Assembly: GCA_036279355.1 (NCBI GenBank)
Contig: DASUJH010000004.1
Location: 1 to 64,000, forward strand
Length of the DNA stretch: 64,000 bases
Reading direction: 5' to 3'
Origin: Gemmatimonadales bacterium
GTDB taxonomy: Bacteria; Gemmatimonadota; Gemmatimonadetes; Gemmatimonadales; GWC2-71-9
Part shown: piece after piece, positions 59,525-64,000 of the stretch
Layout: each line of letters begins with the position of its first letter
How positions within the stretch are numbered: the first letter of the stretch is position 1
Program-made: the position numbers and the translations under genes
The notes under the pieces: generated by a model
The model's input: the letters and a program-made list of their open reading frames with translations, nothing else
Database searches by the model: none
What the model was told of the DNA's origin: nothing

Positions 59525-60624
59525 TCTTCTGCCACTCGCTCGTGTCCGACTGGAACCATGGCAACGCTCACTTCCTCCGCGGCGTCGTGCGCGAGCTGCT
59601 GGCGCGCGGCGTCGAGGTGCAGGTGTACGAGCCCCGGCACCCGTGGAGCGCGGAGAATCTGGTGAGCGATCACGGCCGCCGCGCGCTCACCGCGTTTCAT
59701 CGGGCATATCCCGGTCTCCGGAGCATTCGCTACGATCTGTCCGCGCTCGACCTCGATCGCGCACTCGACGGCGCCGACCTCGTGCTGGCGCACGAGTGGA
59801 ACGAGCACGAGCTGATCCGGCGCCTGGGCGAGCACCGCGCCGCGCACGGCGGCTATCGGCTGCTTTTTCACGACACCCACCATCGCTCCGTCACCGACGC
59901 CGATCAGATGGCCGCCTACCGCCTCGAGGCGTTCGACGGCATACTCGCCTTCGGGCGCGTGATCCGCGACCTCTATCTGGCCAATGGCTGGACCCGCCGC
60001 GCCTGGGTCTGGCACGAAGCAGCCGACACGCGGCGGTTCCGGCCGATGCCGCGCGTCGCGCCCGGCGGCGACGTCGTCTGGATCGGCAACTGGGGGGACG
60101 GGGAGCGCACGGACGAGCTGCGCGAATTTCTCATCGAGCCGTCGCGCGCGCTTGGGCTCCGCACGACGGTGTACGGCGTCCGCTACCCCCGTCCGGCGCG
60201 CGACGCGCTGGCCCGCGCGGGGATCGAGTATGCCGGGTGGCTGCCGAATTACGACGTGGCCCGCACGTTTGCCCGGTTCCGGGTGACGGTGCACGTGCCC
60301 CGGCGCCCCTACGCCAAGGCGCTGCCGGGGATTCCTACCATCCGCATGTTCGAGGCGCTCGCCTGCGGCATTCCGCTGGTTTCCGCGCCCTGGGATGATG
60401 CGGAAGACCTCTTCACGCCGGGCGAGGACTACCTCGTGGCGCGCGCCGGCAACGAGATGCGGGAGCAGCTCGGGCGGCTCCTGCTCGACCGGGAGCTCGC
60501 CGCGCGGATCGCCGGCAACGGCCTCCGCACCGTGCGCGCGCGGCATACCTGCGCCCACCGCGTGGACGAGCTGCTCCGGATCCACCGTGAGCTCGATGAC
60601 GGCGCGCAGGAGGCCGCCGCGTGA
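59512..60624 (+). CDS. CgeB-like glycosyltransferase (first of three)
   Basis: 370-residue GT-B fold. Start MRVVIFCHSLVSDWNHGNAHFLRGVVRELLARG, middle GYRLLFHDTHHRSVTDADQMAAY, and C-terminal PGIPTIRMFEALACGIPLVSAPWDDAEDLFTPGEDYLVA, the CgeB/DUF3880 pattern (RxFEAxAxGxxLxSxxxxxxxxLFxPGxE). Overlaps both neighbours. Related by sequence to the next two genes. The acceptor is unknown. Confidence 0.82.
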   Translation: MRVVIFCHSLVSDWNHGNAHFLRGVVRELLARGVEVQVYEPRHPWSAENLVSDHGRRALTAFHRAYPGLRSIRYDLSALDLDRALDGADLVLAHEWNEHELIRRLGEHRAAHGGYRLLFHDTHHRSVTDADQMAAYRLEAFDGILAFGRVIRDLYLANGWTRRAWVWHEAADTRRFRPMPRVAPGGDVVWIGNWGDGERTDELREFLIEPSRALGLRTTVYGVRYPRPARDALARAGIEYAGWLPNYDVARTFARFRVTVHVPRRPYAKALPGIPTIRMFEALACGIPLVSAPWDDAEDLFTPGEDYLVARAGNEMREQLGRLLLDRELAARIAGNGLRTVRARHTCAHRVDELLRIHRELDDGAQEAAA

Positions 60625-61706
60625 GCCCCGGCATGGACGTCGCCTTCTTCGGCTCGAGCCTCGTCTCGGCGTACTGGAACGGCGCCGCGACCTACTACCG
60701 CGGCGTCGTGCGCGCGCTCGCGGCGCGCGGACATCGCGTCACCTTCTACGAGCCCGACGCATACGGCCGCCAGCAGCACCGCGACATCCCCGACCCCGAC
60801 TGGGCGCGCGTCGTGGTGTACGACGGCGCGTCGGAGGACGCCGCACTTGCGGCGCTCGAGAGCGCCCGCGGCGCGGACCTCCTCGTGAAAGCCAGCGGGG
60901 TCGGCGTCTTCGACGAGCTGCTGGAGCGCGAGGTGCTCGCGCTGGCGGGGGCCGACACGCTGGTCGCCTTCTGGGACGTGGATGCGCCAGCGACGCTCGA
61001 GCGTCTCGAGCGCAATGCCGCCGATCCGTTCCACGCGCTCGTGCCCCGCTACGACCTCGTGCTCACCTACGGCGGCGGCGATCCGGTGGTGGCGGCCTAT
61101 CGTGCGCTCGGCGCGCGCGAGTGCGTGCCGGTGTACAACGCGCTCGATCCCGAAACCCATCATCCCGTTCCGCCTGAGCCCCGCTTTGCCGCCGACCTCG
61201 CCTTTCTCGGCAACCGCCTGCCGGACCGCGAGGCGCGGGTCGACGAATTTTTCCTCGCGGCGGCCCGACGGCTCCCGGCGCGCCGATTCCTGCTCGGCGG
61301 GAACGGCTGGCAGGACAAGCCGCTGCCCGAGAACGTGCGCAACGCCGGCCACGTGTACACCCACGAGCACAACGCCTTCAATTGCTCGCCGCGCGCGGTG
61401 CTCAACGTGAACCGCGCGAGCATGGCGCGCTACGGCTTCTCGCCGCCCACGCGGGTGTTCGAGGCGGCGGGCGCCGCCGCGTGCCTCCTGACCGACGCGT
61501 GGGAAGGTATCGAGTTGTTCCTCGAGCCCGGCGCCGAGGTGCTCGTGGTGCACGACGGCGCCGAGGTGGCCGAACGGCTCGAGGCGCTATCGCCAGCCGA
61601 GGCGCGCGCGCTGGGCAGCGCGGCGCGCGCCCGCGTCCTCGCCGAGCACACCTACGCCCACCGCGCCGCACAGGTCGAGGCGCTGCTCGGGAGCACGGTC
61701 CGATGA
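60621..61706 (+). CDS. CgeB-like glycosyltransferase (second of three)
   Basis: 361 residues with the same architecture: DVAFFGSSLVSAYWNGAATYYRGVVRALAARG, middle YDLVLTYGGGDPVVAAYRAL, C-terminal MARYGFSPPTRVFEAAGAAACLLTDAWEGIELFLEPGAE. The latter matches spore-coat-type CgeB glycosyltransferases closely. The GTG start overlaps the previous stop (GTGA) and the stop overlaps the next ATG (ATGA). Confidence 0.85.
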   Translation: MSPGMDVAFFGSSLVSAYWNGAATYYRGVVRALAARGHRVTFYEPDAYGRQQHRDIPDPDWARVVVYDGASEDAALAALESARGADLLVKASGVGVFDELLEREVLALAGADTLVAFWDVDAPATLERLERNAADPFHALVPRYDLVLTYGGGDPVVAAYRALGARECVPVYNALDPETHHPVPPEPRFAADLAFLGNRLPDREARVDEFFLAAARRLPARRFLLGGNGWQDKPLPENVRNAGHVYTHEHNAFNCSPRAVLNVNRASMARYGFSPPTRVFEAAGAAACLLTDAWEGIELFLEPGAEVLVVHDGAEVAERLEALSPAEARALGSAARARVLAEHTYAHRAAQVEALLGSTVR

Positions 61707-62818
61707 GCCCGGCGCGGCTCCGGATCGTCATCCTCGGGCTCTCGATCACGTCGAGCTGGGGCAACGGGCACGCCACCACGTACCGCGGCCTCGTGCGCGG
61801 GCTTTCGGCGCGGGGCCACGACGTCCTGTTTCTCGAGCGCGACCTCGAGTGGTACGCCGACAACCGCGACCTCCCCGACCCCCCCTACGGCCGCACCGAG
61901 CTGTACGCCAATTTCGGCGAGCTTCGGGCCCACTACGCCGACCAGGTGCGCGCGGCCGATCTCGTCGTGGTCGGCTCCTTCGTGCCGCAGGGGGCGACCA
62001 TCGGCCGGTGGGTGACTCGAATCGCACGCGGCGTCACGGCATTCTACGACATCGACACGCCGGTGACGCTCGCACGGCTCGCCGAGCGGCGCGCCGGCTA
62101 CATCACGGCCGAGCTGATCCGCGCGTACGACCTCTACCTCTCGTTTACCGGCGGGCCCACGCTCGAGCGCCTGCAGGTGGAGTACGGCGCGCGCGCGGCG
62201 CTGCCGCTCTACTGCTCGGTGGATGCAACCCAGTACTACCCCGACCCCATGCCCCATCGCTGGGACCTGGGCTATATGGGCACGTACAGCGGGGACCGTC
62301 AGCCGGCGCTGGACCGCCTGCTGCTCGAGCCCGCGCGCCGGTGGAACGCGGGCCGGTTCGTCGTCGCGGGGCCGCAGTATCCCGACGGAATCGCGTGGCC
62401 GCGCAACGTGCGCCGGGTGCAGCATCTGCCGCCGTCGCGGCATCGCCGGTTCTACAACGCACAGCGCTTCACGCTCAACGTCACCCGGGCCCATATGGTG
62501 CGCGCCGGGTGGTCGCCCAGCGTGCGGCTGTTCGAGGCGGCGGCGTGCGGCACGCCGATCGTGAGTGACGCGTGGCCCGGTCTCGATACCCTCTTCAAGC
62601 CGGACGCCGAGATCTATCTCGCCCGCGACGCCGGCGACGCGCTGGACATCGTCCGCGAGACGTCCGAGCCGGCGCGGCGCCGGGTCGGCGCGGCGGCGCG
62701 CGCCCGCGTGCTGGCGCAACACACCGCCGGCCACCGTGCGGCCGAGCTCGAATCGTACGCGCTCGAGCGACTGGGCCGCCCCGCCCGTGCGATTGCGACC
62801 GCGGGGCCGGCGTCATGA
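61703..62818 (+). CDS. CgeB-like glycosyltransferase (third of three)
   Basis: 371 residues: IVILGLSITSSWGNGHATTYRGLVRGLSARGHDVLFLERD, middle YDLYLSFTGGPTLERLQVEYG, C-terminal WSPSVRLFEAAACGTPIVSDAWPGLDTLFKPDAE. It shares its order of motifs with the preceding two genes, consistent with tandem duplication. Overlaps both neighbours by four bases (ATGA each side). Confidence 0.85.
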   Translation: MSPARLRIVILGLSITSSWGNGHATTYRGLVRGLSARGHDVLFLERDLEWYADNRDLPDPPYGRTELYANFGELRAHYADQVRAADLVVVGSFVPQGATIGRWVTRIARGVTAFYDIDTPVTLARLAERRAGYITAELIRAYDLYLSFTGGPTLERLQVEYGARAALPLYCSVDATQYYPDPMPHRWDLGYMGTYSGDRQPALDRLLLEPARRWNAGRFVVAGPQYPDGIAWPRNVRRVQHLPPSRHRRFYNAQRFTLNVTRAHMVRAGWSPSVRLFEAAACGTPIVSDAWPGLDTLFKPDAEIYLARDAGDALDIVRETSEPARRRVGAAARARVLAQHTAGHRAAELESYALERLGRPARAIATAGPAS

Positions 62819-63588
62819 GCACCCGCCTCGAGACCATCCGCTCGCTCGGGCCCTGGTTCCACAACCTCCATCTCCCCGACGGAGTCGAGACCGCGCCCGA
62901 TCATTTCCTGGGCGACTTTCCCAGCTACAAATGGGATGTCGTCGCCTCGCTCGTGCCGGGAGACCTGCACGGCTGGCGCGCGCTCGACATCGGCTGCAAC
63001 GCGGGCTTCTACTCGTTCGAGCTGGCCCGCCGGGGCGCCTCCGTCACCGGCATCGACGTGGACCCGCACTACCTGCGGCAGGCGGAGTGGGCGGCGCGCG
63101 AGTACGGCCTCGAGCGCGCGATCGAGTTCCGCCGGATGCAGGTGTACGACCTGGCCCGCGAGCGCGAGCACTACGACCTCGTGCTCTTCATGGGCGTCCT
63201 GTATCACCTCCGCTATCCGCTGCTCGGCCTCGACCTCGTGGCCCGGCGGGTGCGCCGGCTGCTCGTGTTCCAGACGCTCACGATTCCGGAGACCGAGCGC
63301 GCGCCGGCGAGCGCGGATCCCGGGCTCGACGATCGCGAGGCGCTCCGCGCGCCGGGCTGGCCCGCGATGGCGTTCGTCGAGCAGCGCCTGGTGGGCGACC
63401 CGACCAACTGGTGGGTGCCGAACGAGGCCGGTGTGGAGGCGATGCTCCGCTCGAGCGGGCTGCGCATCGTCCGGCGCCCCGGCCACGAGATCTGGCTCTG
63501 CGAGCCGGCGGCGCCGAATGCGCCCGACGGGCCACCATACGACATCACCCCCGAGCTCCTCGCCGCCACGGGACAGCGCTGGGGCTGA
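62815..63588 (+). CDS. SAM-dependent methyltransferase (CmoB-like fold)
   Basis: 257 residues. Motif I ALDIGCNAGFYSFELARRGASVTGIDVD, then YDLVLFMGVLYHLRYPLLGLD; N-terminal WFHNLHLPDGVETAPDHFLGDFPSYKWD resembles CmoB-type enzymes. Probably methylates the glycan or a nucleotide sugar in this operon. The ATG overlaps the preceding stop. It ends 21 bases before the last partial gene. Confidence 0.88.
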   Translation: MSTRLETIRSLGPWFHNLHLPDGVETAPDHFLGDFPSYKWDVVASLVPGDLHGWRALDIGCNAGFYSFELARRGASVTGIDVDPHYLRQAEWAAREYGLERAIEFRRMQVYDLAREREHYDLVLFMGVLYHLRYPLLGLDLVARRVRRLLVFQTLTIPETERAPASADPGLDDREALRAPGWPAMAFVEQRLVGDPTNWWVPNEAGVEAMLRSSGLRIVRRPGHEIWLCEPAAPNAPDGPPYDITPELLAATGQRWG

Positions 63589-63609
63589 CGGCGAGCCGGG
63601 CTCGACATC

Positions 63610-64000
63610 ATGATCGTCTACCGGAACGAGACGCGGTGCACGGCGTCGCACGCGGCGCTGGCCGAGCTGCGGGAGTCGCTCGGCTCCGCGCGCAGTCTTG
63701 GAGCCGGTCCGGCGCGCTATGACCGGTTGATCGCGCTGCTCATCGATGGGGGCGCGCTCGAGTCCGCCGTGGCCGACGCACTCTGCCCCGAAATCGACCG
63801 GGTGCTGCCGCCGATGGCCGCACTCCATCGTGTGACCCGCGCGCTGGCGGGCGCGGCATGGTGCGCGTGGCGCGGCATCGAACACGACGTGCGCGGGCAC
63901 CTCGACCACGCCGCCGACGCGCTCTCCGGGCTCGAGCGTGCCGAGCTGCCGAGCGAAGTTGCGCTCGCGGTGCCGGAGGGGTTCGCGCACTATGCGGTGT
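63610..64000 (+). CDS. unknown protein, 3' end beyond window
   Basis: An open reading frame from the ATG at 63610 to the window edge, about 130 residues, with no stop. It reads MIVYRNETRCTASHAALAEL at the start, then Ala/Leu-rich helices such as PARYDRLIALLIDGGALESAVADALCPEIDRVLPPMAALHRVTRALAGAAWCAWRG, ending with LPSEVALAVPEGFAHYAV. I do not recognise a family. Codon use matches the neighbours. It follows the methyltransferase by 21 bases, so it belongs to the same operon. Confidence 0.6.
   Translation, partial: MIVYRNETRCTASHAALAELRESLGSARSLGAGPARYDRLIALLIDGGALESAVADALCPEIDRVLPPMAALHRVTRALAGAAWCAWRGIEHDVRGHLDHAADALSGLERAELPSEVALAVPEGFAHYAV

Overview
The window is 64 kb of dense, very GC-rich bacterial chromosome. 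I see no rRNA, tRNA, CRISPR array, insertion sequence or phage gene. Several features point to the phylum Gemmatimonadota: serine/threonine kinases fused through one membrane segment to TPR-type extracytoplasmic domains, a CcmE/CcmF/CcmH set, flotillin with a YqiJ-like partner, V4R and Uma2 proteins, and many short lipoproteins. This assignment is an inference from gene style, not a phylogenetic result.

Region 1 (1-8750): a cytochrome c maturation operon (ccmE-ccmF-ccmH, the last cut by the window edge), then glpK, mtnA, a TPR protein with a decayed HD-GYP domain and a lipoprotein, all on the minus strand; an enoyl-CoA hydratase faces them. Region 2 (8773-16511): flotillin plus a His-rich YqiJ-like protein, divergent from recF-dciA-gyrB and a YbjN-fold protein. 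Region 3 (14805-22378): a Tat-exported GMC oxidoreductase pair, an FMN-dependent 2-hydroxy-acid oxidase, a Uma2 nuclease-fold protein and small membrane or TPR proteins. Region 4 (21599-33267): a GAF protein, NAD-dependent DNA ligase, a V4R protein, then three Ser/Thr kinases (two membrane-bound with TPR sensors, one soluble) around a DUF4097 protein.

Region 5 (33296-46263): a phosphoribosyltransferase, a TPR protein, a lipoprotein and an acyl-CoA synthetase; a pterin operon (6-pyruvoyl-tetrahydropterin-synthase-like, folE, SDR, Trm112-like); an ArsB/NhaD/SLC13-type permease, a double GNAT, and sbcD-sbcC. Region 6 (46353-53763): a MarR regulator with a ClC channel, a HerA-like ATPase, a PQQ-propeller lipoprotein and two unknown lipoproteins. 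Region 7 (53882-64000): a possible 22-residue leader ORF followed by a tightly overlapping glycan or glycoconjugate operon of two sugar epimerases, a zinc dehydrogenase, a Gfo/Idh/MocA dehydrogenase, four glycosyltransferases, a methyltransferase and an unfinished unknown gene.

Two themes cut across the window. Thirteen gene junctions are ATGA or GTGA stop/start overlaps, so translational coupling is the rule. Several genes also have a -35/-10 pair whose -10 hexamer ends only 5-8 bases before the start codon, which predicts leaderless mRNAs. The most promising under-described items are this leaderless promoter architecture, the glycan operon, and the CXXXY-type CcmE found together with an unusual CcmH.
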